64,000 nt of DNA from a bacterium (GCA_021810505.1 JAJZIR010000008.1:42735-106734), one strand, 5' to 3'. Numbered from the stretch's first letter, positions 47,024 to 56,492 are shown. The notes: a model not told the origin generated them from the sequence alone. Numbers and translations: made by a program.

Positions 47024-48022
47024 TCAGGCGCGGCCGGCTGGGACGCCGAGGTGGCACTCAGCGAACTGGCCCTCTCCCTTGGGTACGGCCGGCGGAGCCT
47101 GATCCGAGCAGACCGGCATCGCGAAGGGACACCTGGGGTGGAACGAGCAGCCTGAGGGGATCCTGGAGGGGCTGGGAATCTCCCCCACCGGCTGCACCTT
47201 GGCGGGCTTGAGCGCCTCTTCATCTGGTGTCAGGGTGGGGACCGCCGCCAGCAGCATCTGGGTGTAGGGGTGCTGCGGCCCCTGAAAAATTCTCGGGGTG
47301 GGACCCGCCTCGACGATCCTCCCCAGGTACATCACCGAGGTCCGGTCAGCGACGTTGCGCATCAGGCTGAGGTCGTGGCTGATCAGGACGTAGGACAGCC
47401 CGAGCTGGCTGCGCAGCCGGAGCAGCAGCTTGATGATCTTGGCCTGGACCGAGACGTCGAGCGCTGAGGTCGGCTCGTCCAAGATGAGCACTTGGGGGTT
47501 CAGGGCCAGCGCCCGGGCCAGCGCCACCCGCTGCTTCTGTCCCCCAGACAGCGTCGAGGGGTATTGCAGCGCGTATCTGGGATCGAGTTCCACCAAGTCG
47601 AGCAGCTCGGCTACCCGGGCGCTGCGCTGACCCCTGGCCAGCCGCAGGACCTGCAGGGGGACCTCCAGGGTCTGCCCGGTGGTCCTCCTGGGGTTCAGGG
47701 AGGAGGACGGGTCCTGGAAAACCATCTGCACGGTTCGCTTGAAGAGTAAGGAGTTCTCCAAGCGGTCGCCGAAGACGTCGCGGCCCCCTAGGAGCAGCCG
47801 GCCCCCCAGGGGCCGGTCGATCCCGGCCAGGATACGGCCGAGCGTCGACTTGCCGGAGCCGGATTCGCCGGCGAGGCCGAAGATCTCTCCCCTGGCGAGC
47901 TCCAAGGAGACACCCCTGAGGACCCTGAGCCACCCCTTGGTCCGCCCGGCCACGCTCCTAGCCACCGCGAAGCTCTGCTGGAGCCCCTCAGCCGATAGGA
48001 CCAGGTCGGAGGGGGAGCTCAT
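47024..48022 (-). CDS. Peptide-type ABC transporter ATPase (DppF/OppF)
   Basis: Second ATPase of the importer, 332 residues. Walker A GESGSGKSTLGRILAG, signature LSGGQKQRVALARAL, Walker B VLILDEPTSALDVS and the switch His in LISHDLSL are all intact. The C-terminal oligopeptide-transporter domain includes HPYTQMLLAAVPT and a Cys-containing segment SGCSFHPRCPFAMPVC, an Fe-S or zinc-binding region typical of this subfamily. The ATG overlaps the upstream stop by 4 nt. Last gene of the operon. Confidence 0.92.
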   Translation of the reverse strand: MSSPSDLVLSAEGLQQSFAVARSVAGRTKGWLRVLRGVSLELARGEIFGLAGESGSGKSTLGRILAGIDRPLGGRLLLGGRDVFGDRLENSLLFKRTVQMVFQDPSSSLNPRRTTGQTLEVPLQVLRLARGQRSARVAELLDLVELDPRYALQYPSTLSGGQKQRVALARALALNPQVLILDEPTSALDVSVQAKIIKLLLRLRSQLGLSYVLISHDLSLMRNVADRTSVMYLGRIVEAGPTPRIFQGPQHPYTQMLLAAVPTLTPDEEALKPAKVQPVGEIPSPSRIPSGCSFHPRCPFAMPVCSDQAPPAVPKGEGQFAECHLGVPAGRA

Positions 48023-49017
48023 ACCCGCTCCTCGAGCGCCGCCGCGGCCCGGACCAGCTCCCAGTGGTGGCAGGCCACTCGGCGCTCCGGGGAGGGGCTG
48101 CTCAGCTCCGGCTTCTCTTCGCAGCGCGAATCTCGGAAGGTGCAGCGCTGCCGAAAGCGGCAGCCCAGGTCGACCTCGAGGTAGGAGGGGAGGGTGCCGT
48201 CGATCCCCTCGCCGAAGCCCGAGCCATCCAGCCTGGGCACCGAGCGCATCAGGCCGGCGGTGTAGGGGTGGAGGGGCGAGGAGAACAGCTGCTCCGCCGC
48301 AGCTTCCTCGACCACCGAGCCGGCATACATGACGTAGACCCGGTCGGTGGTCGCCCGGGCGACGCCGAGGTTGTGGGTGATGTGCAGCAGCGCGAGCTGC
48401 TGGGTCCGCACCAGGTGGTCCAGCAGGCCGAGGATCTCCGCTTGCAGCGTCACGTCCAGGGCGGTACCGGGCTCGTCGGCGATCAGCAACTTGGGCTCTT
48501 TGAGCAGGGCCAAGGCGATCAGGATCCGCTGGCGCATACCGCCGGAGAGCTGAAAGGGGTAGCTGCGCAGGATGCGGTCGCCGTCGGCCAGCTGGACAGC
48601 GCTCAACACCTCCAGCAAGCGCGCGCGCAGCCGGGGGGCGGGAAGGGCGCGCAGGTGGGGCAGGGTTCTGGCCACCGCTCGCAGCTGGTCGCCGACGGTG
48701 AAGACCGGGTTGAGCGAGGACATGGGCTGCTGGAAGACCATGGCGACGCCCGGCAGGGGGCGCTTGCTCCTCCCCCACTCGGCAGCGGGGACCTCTCGGC
48801 CCAACAGGCGCAGCCGCCCTCGGAACCGCGCGCCCTGGGGCAGCAGCCCCAAGATCGCCAGCACCGTCAGGCTCTTGCCGCAACCGGTCTCGCCGACCAC
48901 CGCGACCCGCTCGCCGGCGGCGACTCGCAAGCTCACACCGTCCAGAACGCGCGAGATTCCACGGGGTCCGCGGAATTCCACCCGCAGGCCCTCTAGCTCC
49001 AGCAGCGCCTCAGCCAC
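48019..49017 (-). CDS. Peptide-type ABC transporter ATPase (DppD/OppD)
   Basis: First ATPase of the importer, 332 residues. It has Walker A GETGCGKSLTVLAILG, signature LSGGMRQRILIALAL, Walker B KLLIADEPGTALDVT and switch His in LHITHNLGV. The C-terminal segment HPYTAGLMRSVPRLDG followed by CRFRQRCTF is standard for OppD. It pairs with the DppF-type ATPase as a heterodimer under the two permeases. The GTG start abuts the upstream permease stop. Confidence 0.92.
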   Translation of the reverse strand: MAEALLELEGLRVEFRGPRGISRVLDGVSLRVAAGERVAVVGETGCGKSLTVLAILGLLPQGARFRGRLRLLGREVPAAEWGRSKRPLPGVAMVFQQPMSSLNPVFTVGDQLRAVARTLPHLRALPAPRLRARLLEVLSAVQLADGDRILRSYPFQLSGGMRQRILIALALLKEPKLLIADEPGTALDVTLQAEILGLLDHLVRTQQLALLHITHNLGVARATTDRVYVMYAGSVVEEAAAEQLFSSPLHPYTAGLMRSVPRLDGSGFGEGIDGTLPSYLEVDLGCRFRQRCTFRDSRCEEKPELSSPSPERRVACHHWELVRAAAALEERV

Positions 49018-49896
49018 CTAGAGGACCTCGACGTCGAAGTAGTCCCTGAGCCCGTCTCCGAGCAGGTTGAAACCGAGGATCAGGACCAGGATCGCGAAGC
49101 CCGGGAAGATGGCCTCCCACCACATCTCCGGCAGGTAGTTGGCCCCGTCGGCCACCATGGTCCCCAGGTCCGGGGTAGGCGGGCGGGCCCCCAAGCCGAG
49201 GAAAGACAGGCCCGCTCCCAGCAGGATCACGAAACCCGCGTCCAAGGTGATCTTGACGGCGATGGTGGAGATGATGTTGGGCAGAATCTCCCGGAAGAGG
49301 ATGTGGCCGGTGCTGGCCCCAGAGCGCCTCGCCGCCAGGATGAAGTCCTCTTTCTTGATCGACCTGACCAGGCCGTGCACCAACCGGGCGTACCAGGTCC
49401 ACCACAGCGCCGCCAGGGCCAGCATGGCCGTGCCCAGGCTGGGAGCGAGCGCCGAGGTCACCGCCAAGACCACCGCCAGCGGCGGCAGGGCCAGAAAGAC
49501 GTCGGTCAACCGCATCAGGATCGCTTCGGTCCAGCCACCGAAGTAGCCGGCCGCCAAGCCTAACAGCACCCCCAGGGGCACGCCGATCCCCAAGACCACC
49601 AGCATCAGCAGGAAAGAGGTCCGGTAACCGAACAGGACCCGGGTGAGGACGTCGCGGCCGGCGGTGTCGGTCCCCATCAGGTGCGCCCAGCTGGGCGGCT
49701 GGTTGGCAGCCGAGAAGTTCACGAAGGGGCCAATCTGGTGGGGATAGGGGGCGATCCAGGGCGCCAGCAAAGTGGCCAGGCCGATCAGGAGCACCAGGCC
49801 CAGGCCGATCAGGGCGGGCCGGTTCTTGCGAAAGCGGTACCACCCGGGGTGCTCTCCGGTCCGGCGCGCGCCGCGGGGGGTCGGTACGGCGGTCAT
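49018..49896 (-). CDS. Peptide-type ABC transporter permease (DppC/OppC)
   Basis: Inner-membrane permease of 292 residues. The N-terminal OppC_N segment is WYRFRKNRPALIGLGLVLLI, and the domain specific to DppC has HLMGTDTAGRDVLTRVLFG. The EAA-like coupling motif is AARRSGASTGHILFREILPN. About six TM helices. It starts 4 nt after the DppB-type gene. Confidence 0.92.
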   Translation of the reverse strand: MTAVPTPRGARRTGEHPGWYRFRKNRPALIGLGLVLLIGLATLLAPWIAPYPHQIGPFVNFSAANQPPSWAHLMGTDTAGRDVLTRVLFGYRTSFLLMLVVLGIGVPLGVLLGLAAGYFGGWTEAILMRLTDVFLALPPLAVVLAVTSALAPSLGTAMLALAALWWTWYARLVHGLVRSIKKEDFILAARRSGASTGHILFREILPNIISTIAVKITLDAGFVILLGAGLSFLGLGARPPTPDLGTMVADGANYLPEMWWEAIFPGFAILVLILGFNLLGDGLRDYFDVEVL

Positions 49897-49900
49897 CCCC

Positions 49901-50929
49901 TCACCCCTCTGCCTGAGTGCCCAACCGGAGCCGGGGGTTGACGTATCCGGCCAGGATGTCCACCAAGAAGTTGGTCACCACGAAGAAGACGCCGAAGACC
50001 AGGACGACCCCCATCACCGCGTTGATATCCTTCTGCAGGATCGCCTTGGCCGCGTAGCTGGCGATCCCCGGCCAGCTGAAGACCAGCTCGACCAGGAAGG
50101 CGTTGCCCAGCAGCGACGCGAAGGCTAGCCCCAGCAGGGTCAGGCTGGGGATGAAGGAGGGCTTGAGCATGTACTTGAAGGTCATGCTGGCGTCGCTCAG
50201 GCCGTAGGAGCGCTGGGCCCGGACGTACTCCTTTCTGGACACGTCGATCATGCTGGCCCGAGTGATGCGCGCGACCTGGCCCAGATCGGCGAGAGCCAGG
50301 CTGACCGCCGGCAGGATCAGGTGCCGCAGCGCGTTCAGGAACAGCGGCCAGTTGCCCCGGAGCAGCCCGTCGAGAACCGGCATCCCGGTGGGGTGCCCGG
50401 AGTATGGGACGCCCAGCGCCACCTCGCCGCTGACCGGGAGCACGTTGAGGAAGTAGCCGAAGACGATCTGCAGCAGGATCCCGGCGAAGAAGCTCGGCGT
50501 CACCACGCCGCCGATGCTGAGCAGGCGGAACAGGCCGTCGATCCAGGAGTTCTGGTAACGGGCAGCCAAGGCGCCTAGGGGCACCCCGATGACCAAGATC
50601 AGCAGAGTCGCCGCCAAGACCAGCTCCAGCGTAGCGGGGAGCCGGGTAGCGATGTCGTGCCAGACGTTGTGCTGGGTCACCAAGGAGATCCCGAAATTGC
50701 CGTGGAGCAGCCCCCAAAGGTAGTTGCCGTACTGCACCGGCAGGGGCAGGTTGAGGCCGAGTTCGCGCCGCAGGTTCAGCACCTGCGCCTGGGTGGCCAG
50801 GGGGCCCAGCTCGAGGCGAGCCGGATCCCCCGGGATCACGTGCGAGATCAAGAAGATGATCAGGGAGAGGCCGAACAGGGTCAGCAGGGCCAGCCCGAGC
50901 TTGTTGGCGATGTAACTGAGGTAGGTCAT
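49901..50929 (-). CDS. Peptide-type ABC transporter permease (DppB/OppB)
   Basis: Inner-membrane permease of 342 residues. It begins with a TM helix and FGLSLIIFLISHVIPGDPA, the usual DppB N-terminus. It has the long periplasmic segment, and the EAA loop is in RAQRSYGLSDASMTFKYMLK. Six TM segments. It forms the translocation pore with the DppC-type protein. Confidence 0.92.
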   Translation of the reverse strand: MTYLSYIANKLGLALLTLFGLSLIIFLISHVIPGDPARLELGPLATQAQVLNLRRELGLNLPLPVQYGNYLWGLLHGNFGISLVTQHNVWHDIATRLPATLELVLAATLLILVIGVPLGALAARYQNSWIDGLFRLLSIGGVVTPSFFAGILLQIVFGYFLNVLPVSGEVALGVPYSGHPTGMPVLDGLLRGNWPLFLNALRHLILPAVSLALADLGQVARITRASMIDVSRKEYVRAQRSYGLSDASMTFKYMLKPSFIPSLTLLGLAFASLLGNAFLVELVFSWPGIASYAAKAILQKDINAVMGVVLVFGVFFVVTNFLVDILAGYVNPRLRLGTQAEG

Positions 50930-50946
50930 CGGCGCGCTGGGCTAGA

Positions 50947-52533
50947 TCACGGGGCCCAGTAGAGGTTGTGGAAGTTCATGTCAAAGCTCTGGATGGGGTT
51001 GTAAGTGTAGCCGTGGATGCTCTTGAGCATCCCGTACTCGTAGGTCTGCACCACCAGGGGGACATCGGGCATCAGGCGGAACAAGATGGCCTGCAGCTTG
51101 TCGTAGATCGCCTTCTGCTGGGCAAAGCCGCTGGCGTCCTGGGCCTGGACGATCAGCCGGTTCACCTGGGGGTCGTGGAGCCAAGCCATGGAGGCCCAGG
51201 TGTGGGGGGCGTTGGAGTCGTACTGGGTGTAGAACACGCTGTTGGGCGAGGGGTAGGTGGGGCCGAAGAACACCTCGCTGGCGTTGGGGGTCTGAGACTT
51301 GGAGGTGGCCAGCTGGGTGATCCGGTTCCAGGGGGCTGGAACGATGCTGACCTGGATACCGATCTTGGCCAGGTCGGACTGGAGCAGCAGGGCGACCTGC
51401 TGCTCGAAGGCGGTCCCGGCCACGTAGGTGAGGGTGATGTGCAGCTTCTTGCCGGCGTAGCGGCTCTTCGCCAGCTCCGCCTTGGCCTTAGCCAGGTCCT
51501 GGTGCAGCTCGGGGATGTTCGGGTTGCTGAAGGCGGATCCCGGAGGGGCCAGCAGTCCACGGGGAGCCGCCCCGGGGTAGAGGGAGTGCTGAATGGTGGC
51601 GTAGTGGATGGCGTAGGCGATCGCCCAGCGCACCCGGCGGCTGTCGGTAGGTGGCTTCTGGGTGTTCAGTTTGAGATAGAAGATGGTGTTGGAGGGTGCT
51701 TTGACCACCTTCCAATTGGGGAAGCTGGCCAAAGTCTTGTAGGTCTCCGGGGCCTGGAATTGGCTGGTCAGCTGCAGCCGGCCAGTCCTAGCCAAGGACA
51801 GCACGGTGGAGTCGTTGTTCGTAAAGATCACGTTGACGGTGTTGAAGGCGCCCTTGGGCCAACCCATCCAGTACCCCGCAAAGCGCTGGAAGGTCACCTG
51901 GCTGCCGTCGACAAAGGTGCGCAGGGTGTAGGGACCGGAGCCAGCGTCGTGATTGAGCAGCCAAGACTGCCCGTAATCGCCCCACTTGCCGTACGGACCG
52001 CTCTTCTGGTGTTTGACCAGCTGCTTTTCGTTCAAGACGAAGAGCAGCGGCAGCGTGGCCAGGAAGGGAGAGTAGGGGTGGATCAGGGTGAAGCGAACCT
52101 GGTTAGACCCGACCTGGGTGACCCCGGAAGGCTTCAAGACACCCTGCCACAGGAAGGCCGGCCCCTGATCGATCGCCAGCAGGCGCCGCATGGAGTAGAC
52201 CACGTCGGCCGCCGTCAGGGGCATCCCGTCGTGGAAGCGGATACCCGGGCGGATCTTGAAGGTGTAGGCCTTGCCGCCGTCGCCGACCGTCCAGCTCGAG
52301 GCCAGGTGGGGGATGATCTTGCCGGATGGCGAGGCGTAGACCAGGTCGTCGTAGAGGTTGACCACGGCCAGGTACTGGGTGTAGTCGGTCATCTTGGCCG
52401 GGTCGATGGTTCCAAAGGTCTGCACCGCGTTGAGGGTCAAGCTGCGCGCCAACCCGGACGCCGAGAAGCCCATCAGGGCGATGGAGAGCGCCGCTGCCCA
52501 CCGACCGGTCCTATACCTCTTCCCTCTACCCAT
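50947..52533 (-). CDS. Family 5 extracellular solute-binding protein
   Basis: Periplasmic or secreted substrate receptor of 528 residues for the ABC importer. The Sec signal peptide is near RWAAALSIALMGFSASGLA, with no lipobox Cys. Family features are PHLASSWTVGDGGKAYTFKI and IRFHDGMPLTAADVVYSMRR. The ligand may be a peptide, opine or cyclic amide; the neighbouring hydantoinase-type genes suggest the latter. The ATG at 52533 is preferred over an upstream start because GGAGGA lies just before it. Confidence 0.92.
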   Translation of the reverse strand: MGRGKRYRTGRWAAALSIALMGFSASGLARSLTLNAVQTFGTIDPAKMTDYTQYLAVVNLYDDLVYASPSGKIIPHLASSWTVGDGGKAYTFKIRPGIRFHDGMPLTAADVVYSMRRLLAIDQGPAFLWQGVLKPSGVTQVGSNQVRFTLIHPYSPFLATLPLLFVLNEKQLVKHQKSGPYGKWGDYGQSWLLNHDAGSGPYTLRTFVDGSQVTFQRFAGYWMGWPKGAFNTVNVIFTNNDSTVLSLARTGRLQLTSQFQAPETYKTLASFPNWKVVKAPSNTIFYLKLNTQKPPTDSRRVRWAIAYAIHYATIQHSLYPGAAPRGLLAPPGSAFSNPNIPELHQDLAKAKAELAKSRYAGKKLHITLTYVAGTAFEQQVALLLQSDLAKIGIQVSIVPAPWNRITQLATSKSQTPNASEVFFGPTYPSPNSVFYTQYDSNAPHTWASMAWLHDPQVNRLIVQAQDASGFAQQKAIYDKLQAILFRLMPDVPLVVQTYEYGMLKSIHGYTYNPIQSFDMNFHNLYWAP

Positions 52534-52573
52534 CACTTCCTCCTCCCGCCCCGGCCGCAGCGGCACAGGGCCC

Positions 52574-53668
52574 TCAGGCCCGCCCGGACGCGGGCAGCAG
52601 CTCGCGTACCGGCCGGTAAGGAAATCGATAGCCGAAGCGTTCGGGCCCCACCAGCTCCAGGCCAGCTGGGCTGGTCCATTGGGGATCGGCCGGCAGGCCC
52701 ACCACCGCCACCCTGAGCCCGTAGCGCAACCGCTCGGTGGTGATCGGCTCGGCAGTCTCCAGGTCCAAGGTGCTGATCAGATCGGGCACGCAGGCGACCG
52801 GCTCACCGCCGCACAGGGCGACCAGGTTCTCGTTCTGGAACTCAATCTGGAAATCTCTGCCGCGAGAGGCGTGGATGCCCTCCAAGCGCACCCGCCCGCG
52901 GACGAAGGCGCCGTCCGTCTGCCTGGAGACGTCTTGGATCTTGCCCTCGAACAGCAAGGCTCCCGGGCAAGCTCCGAGCAGGCCAGCGACCGGATCGCGG
53001 CGCTCCACCCGGGCGGAGCGGATGGCCCGGCCCACCTGCTGGGCTAGGGAGATGCTCCCCCGGACCACGCTAGGCCGCAGCTGCTTACCCAACATGGGGT
53101 AGAGCGCGATCATGGCCGCGCCGCCCATGTCGACGGTCATCGAGCGGGCTAAGCGCTCGGTCCAGTGATTGTCGATAGTCTCCAAGAGGGCGGCGTTGCC
53201 TTTCTCGTCGCAGATCGCCATCGGCGTGGCCTTGACGCCGTGCAGGGTGGGGGTGACCATCTGCAGCTCCGGAAAGGCCCGCCCCATCCCGTCGGCGTCC
53301 ACCAGGGGCAAGCCCTCGTGGGCGGCGACCGCGATGGGGATGGTGGAGTTGAGACCGCCTATCTCCATGCTCATGACCGCGCGCACCGACCGGCCCAGGT
53401 AAGCTTGCAGGGCTCCGAAGGCCTGCATGACCTCAAAGCCGCTGGGCAGCTTCTCCACCATGACCGTGGGAGCGCCCATCATGGCCACCGGGACCACCAG
53501 GTCCTCGTCCCCGACCTCGTCGGCGCCGATCAGGGCCACCGGCCCGCCGGCGCGCAGGGCAGCCTGAGCCATGAGCTTGCCGACGTAGGGGTCACCACCC
53601 CCACCAGCGCCCAGGACAGCTGCGCCCAGGGCGATGTCCTCCAGATCGGCTAGCTCAATGTTCCGCAT
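52574..53668 (-). CDS. DUF917 (S-methyl-thiohydantoin desulfurase-like) protein, copy 2
   Basis: Cytosolic protein of 364 residues. The family hallmark is GAAVLGAGGGGDPYVGKLMA near the N-terminus, followed by LEDIALG-type sequence, EIGGLNSTIPIAVAA and LPLVDADGMGRAFPELQM. Members of this family act on or near hydantoin and thiohydantoin rings. It is clearly paralogous to the next protein upstream; the two may form a heterodimer. The ATG overlaps the upstream stop by 14 nt. Confidence 0.88.
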   Translation of the reverse strand: MRNIELADLEDIALGAAVLGAGGGGDPYVGKLMAQAALRAGGPVALIGADEVGDEDLVVPVAMMGAPTVMVEKLPSGFEVMQAFGALQAYLGRSVRAVMSMEIGGLNSTIPIAVAAHEGLPLVDADGMGRAFPELQMVTPTLHGVKATPMAICDEKGNAALLETIDNHWTERLARSMTVDMGGAAMIALYPMLGKQLRPSVVRGSISLAQQVGRAIRSARVERRDPVAGLLGACPGALLFEGKIQDVSRQTDGAFVRGRVRLEGIHASRGRDFQIEFQNENLVALCGGEPVACVPDLISTLDLETAEPITTERLRYGLRVAVVGLPADPQWTSPAGLELVGPERFGYRFPYRPVRELLPASGRA

Positions 53669-54758
53669 ACCAGCCTCCGCCGCCCAGCGGCCTGTAGGGG
53701 AGGTCGTACCCGAAGGCGCGGGGACCCACCACCTCCAGGGCGCGCGCGGTGCGCAGCTGCTCCGGAGCGGCTAAGCCCAGGACCGCCACCCGGAAGCCGA
53801 AGCGCAGCAACTCGGTGGTGATCGGCTCGCCGGTCTCCAGGTCCAGGATCATGATCAGATCAGGGACCGAGGCGATCACCTCGCCGTCCCGGCGTGCCAC
53901 CAAGTTCTCGTTCTGGATGTCGACGGTCAGGCGCGACCTCTGGAAATCGCGCAGGCCGTCGATCTCTACCCGGCCGCGGGCAAACCCCTTGACCACCCGC
54001 CTGGAGACGTCTTGGATCTTGCCCTCGAACAGCAGCTGAGCCCCGGTCTCCCCGGCCACCTGGCTGACCGGGTCCAGGTGCCTAGACCTGGCCTGCAACA
54101 CCAGCCGGCCCAGCTTGAGCGCCAAGGACAGGGTGTGAGGGACGGCGGTGCGCTTGAGATCGCTGCCCCGCATGGGGGCCAGGGCGAAACCGGCCGTCGC
54201 GCCCATGTCCACCGCGGCGGTACGCGCCAGCTTTTCCAGCCAGTACTCGTCGGCGACGCTGCTGAGGATCGCGATGTTACCCTTCTCGTCGGCCAGGGCC
54301 GCCGGGGCTCCGGGGAGGCCGTAGATCAGGTAAGTGCACATCTGCACCTCCGGGAAGGCCCGCCCCATCCCGTCGGCGTCGACCACCGGTAAGCCGGCGT
54401 AGGCCGCGGCGATGAGCGGCTCGATAGCGTTGGAGCCGCCGATCTCCGAGGAGATGAGGGCTGTGACCGGCTTCCCCGAGAAGCGCTCGACCGCCCGCAT
54501 GGCCTGGTAGCACTCGTCGCCCTTCTCGAACTTCTCGATACCGACCACCGGGGCGCCGATCCCACCGACCGCGACCACCAGGTCTGCGTCCTCCAGCTGG
54601 TCGAAGGGCAGGACCCGGATGCGGAAGCCGGCTTTGAGCAGCTGAGTGGCCCTCAGCCTGCCGATGTAAGGATTGCCGCCGCCGCCGGTACCCAGGATCG
54701 CTGCGCCCAAGGCCAAGGCCTCCAAGTCCCCTGCGGACAGCTCCCAGCCCCTAAGCAA
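53655..54758 (-). CDS. DUF917 (S-methyl-thiohydantoin desulfurase-like) protein, copy 1
   Basis: 367 residues with GAAILGTGGGGNPYIGRLRA, EIGGSNAIEPLIAAAYAG and LPVVDADGMGRAFPEVQM, matching its neighbour motif for motif. This suggests an old duplication rather than a recent one, since most other positions differ. The TTG start at 54758 overlaps the hydantoinase stop by 8 nt and is preceded by GGGGAGG. Probably a partner of the HyuA-like protein in opening or modifying a cyclic amide. Confidence 0.88.
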   Translation of the reverse strand: MLRGWELSAGDLEALALGAAILGTGGGGNPYIGRLRATQLLKAGFRIRVLPFDQLEDADLVVAVGGIGAPVVGIEKFEKGDECYQAMRAVERFSGKPVTALISSEIGGSNAIEPLIAAAYAGLPVVDADGMGRAFPEVQMCTYLIYGLPGAPAALADEKGNIAILSSVADEYWLEKLARTAAVDMGATAGFALAPMRGSDLKRTAVPHTLSLALKLGRLVLQARSRHLDPVSQVAGETGAQLLFEGKIQDVSRRVVKGFARGRVEIDGLRDFQRSRLTVDIQNENLVARRDGEVIASVPDLIMILDLETGEPITTELLRFGFRVAVLGLAAPEQLRTARALEVVGPRAFGYDLPYRPLGGGGWYAEH

Positions 54759-56295
54759 GCTGCACCTCCCCTACCGCCTTGACCCGGATCCGGGTGGCGT
54801 TTCCCGGGAGGTAGGCCAGCGGGACATCCTCCACATCGACGATCTCGACGGTGGCCGGATCGGCCCCGGCGTCCACCGCCGCCTGGGTAGCCAGAAAGCG
54901 GGCTTCCTCGAGGGCGCGCTCGCGCGGCAAGTCCGACAAGGCGTAGACCCGGTCGGTCTCCCCGCTCACTTGGGCGATGGCTGCCCCGACCGCGTTGGCG
55001 ACCTGGTAGTGCGCGGGCCGGATCACCGGGAGGCCGGCGATCGCGTCCTTGGCCAGGATCGAACCCCCACCGACCACGATCACCGGGATCGGCTCAGGGC
55101 TGAGCAGGACTTTTTCCACACTGGCCGAGAGGTGTTCTTGGATCCAGCCCAGACCCTTCTCGACCAGGTCGGCCGGCAAGTGCCGAACCCGCTCTCTTTC
55201 CCCGACTGCGGCCAGACCGCCAGCGACGACCAGGTCGGTGGCGGTCAGGGTCCGCCCCCCGAAGACCAGGGCCTCCTGGGACAGGCGAAAGCCCACGCTC
55301 CGGGGGCCGATCCCAAAGGGTTGCTCCGACACCACCGAACCCCCCCCTAAGCCGATGCTCAGGATGTCGGGCATGCGGAAGTTGGTCCTGACCCCACCGA
55401 CCTCCACGGCGACGCTGGCCTCTCTGGGGAAGCCGTAGTGCAGGGCGCCGATGTCCGAAGTAGTCCCGCCGATGTCCACCACGATGGCTTCCTTGAGCCC
55501 GGAAAGAAAAGCGGCACCGCGCATGGAGTTGGTGGGACCGGAGGCGATGGTCAGGACCGGGAAGCGCTCCACGTACTCGGCGCTCATCAGCGTGCCGTCG
55601 TTCTGGGTGAAATACAGCGGAGCCTGGAGGCCGAAATCGGCCAGGGCCTGGCGGAAGGCGCCGACGATCCGTCCCCCCAGCACCCGCAGGGACGCGTTGA
55701 GGATGGCGGCATTCTCGCGCTCCAGCAGGCCGGTGCGCCCGATCTGGCAGGAGGCGGTGTAGCGCGCCTCCGGGAGCACCTCTCTAAGGATCTCGATGGC
55801 GTCGAGCTCAGCCTCGGGCTTGATCGGCGAGAAGACCGCCGATACCGCGACGTTTTCTAAGCCCCTGGCCGCGATATCCCTGGCGATGGCGCGCAGCTCG
55901 GCGGGGTCGATGGGAGAGATGGGGCGCCCATCGAACTCGAGACCCCCCTTGGCCAAGTAGCTGTGGTTCCCCGAAGCTTCGCGCAGGTCATCCGGCCAGT
56001 CGACCATCGGGGGTAAGGACTGGGTCGCTGGCAAACCCAGGCGCAGGATGGCGGTGGGCGCCAGGTCGCGCCGCTGCACCACCGCGTTGGTGAAGTGGGT
56101 GGTCCCGATCATCACCGCGGCTACACCCGAGCCGAGACCCCCCGCGCCACCGAGCACTCCCCCCAGAGCAGTGACCACACCGGAGGTGACGTCTTCGGTG
56201 GTAGGGGTTTTGAAGGAGGCGACCAGCTCCCGGTCACTCATCAGAACCGCGTCTGTATTGGTTCCGCCGACGTCGATGCCGACCCGCAATCTCAA
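54751..56295 (-). CDS. Hydantoinase/oxoprolinase family protein (HyuA type)
   Basis: ATP-dependent cyclic-amide hydrolase of 514 residues. The N-terminal actin-like nucleotide-binding motif RVGIDVGGTNTDAVLM is followed by HydA core segments: TTHFTNAVVQRRDLAPTAIL, the ASGPTNSMRGAAFL region and VVDIGGTTSDIG. It resembles HyuA and the N-terminal half of 5-oxoprolinase, but no HyuB-like subunit is present; the DUF917 pair takes that position. The TTG at 56295 is chosen over upstream codons because GGAGG lies 7 nt before it and homology starts there. First gene of the eight-gene operon. Confidence 0.9.
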   Translation of the reverse strand: MRLRVGIDVGGTNTDAVLMSDRELVASFKTPTTEDVTSGVVTALGGVLGGAGGLGSGVAAVMIGTTHFTNAVVQRRDLAPTAILRLGLPATQSLPPMVDWPDDLREASGNHSYLAKGGLEFDGRPISPIDPAELRAIARDIAARGLENVAVSAVFSPIKPEAELDAIEILREVLPEARYTASCQIGRTGLLERENAAILNASLRVLGGRIVGAFRQALADFGLQAPLYFTQNDGTLMSAEYVERFPVLTIASGPTNSMRGAAFLSGLKEAIVVDIGGTTSDIGALHYGFPREASVAVEVGGVRTNFRMPDILSIGLGGGSVVSEQPFGIGPRSVGFRLSQEALVFGGRTLTATDLVVAGGLAAVGERERVRHLPADLVEKGLGWIQEHLSASVEKVLLSPEPIPVIVVGGGSILAKDAIAGLPVIRPAHYQVANAVGAAIAQVSGETDRVYALSDLPRERALEEARFLATQAAVDAGADPATVEIVDVEDVPLAYLPGNATRIRVKAVGEVQLA

Positions 56296-56335
56296 AACTC
56301 GACCTCCCCTTCTGCCCAAACGCCTTGACAGGTCC

Positions 56336-56364
56336 AGACTAAGCGGCCGCGGCCCGAGCGGCAA
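56336..56364 (-). promoter_or_regulatory. Promoter of hydantoinase-DUF917-ABC operon
   Basis: -35 TTGCCG (56359-56364), 17-nt spacer, -10 TAGTCT (56336-56341). The leader of about 34 nt carries GGAGG before the TTG start. Confidence 0.6.
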
Positions 56365-56365
56365 T

Positions 56366-56410
56366 GTCCCACTCGGACAGATCACTCCCCGTGATCTGTC
56401 CGAGTGGGAC
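56366..56410. promoter_or_regulatory. Perfect palindromic operator between divergent promoters
   Basis: Two 20-nt arms (56366-56385 and 56391-56410) complementary without mismatch around TCCCC. It ends one base from the -35 of each divergent promoter. Likely bound by the PucR protein encoded to the right. Confidence 0.7.
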
Positions 56411-56411
56411 A

Positions 56412-56440
56412 GAGACAGACGGCCCCTGGGCAACTAAGCT
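56412..56440 (+). promoter_or_regulatory. Promoter of PucR regulator gene
   Basis: -35 GAGACA (56412-56417), 17-nt spacer, -10 TAAGCT (56435-56440). Leader about 46 nt. Confidence 0.5.
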
Positions 56441-56492
56441 GGAAGCTGTCAGCGCGCAGCCCCCGACCTAGAGCAAAGGTGCCAAGGTCCCC

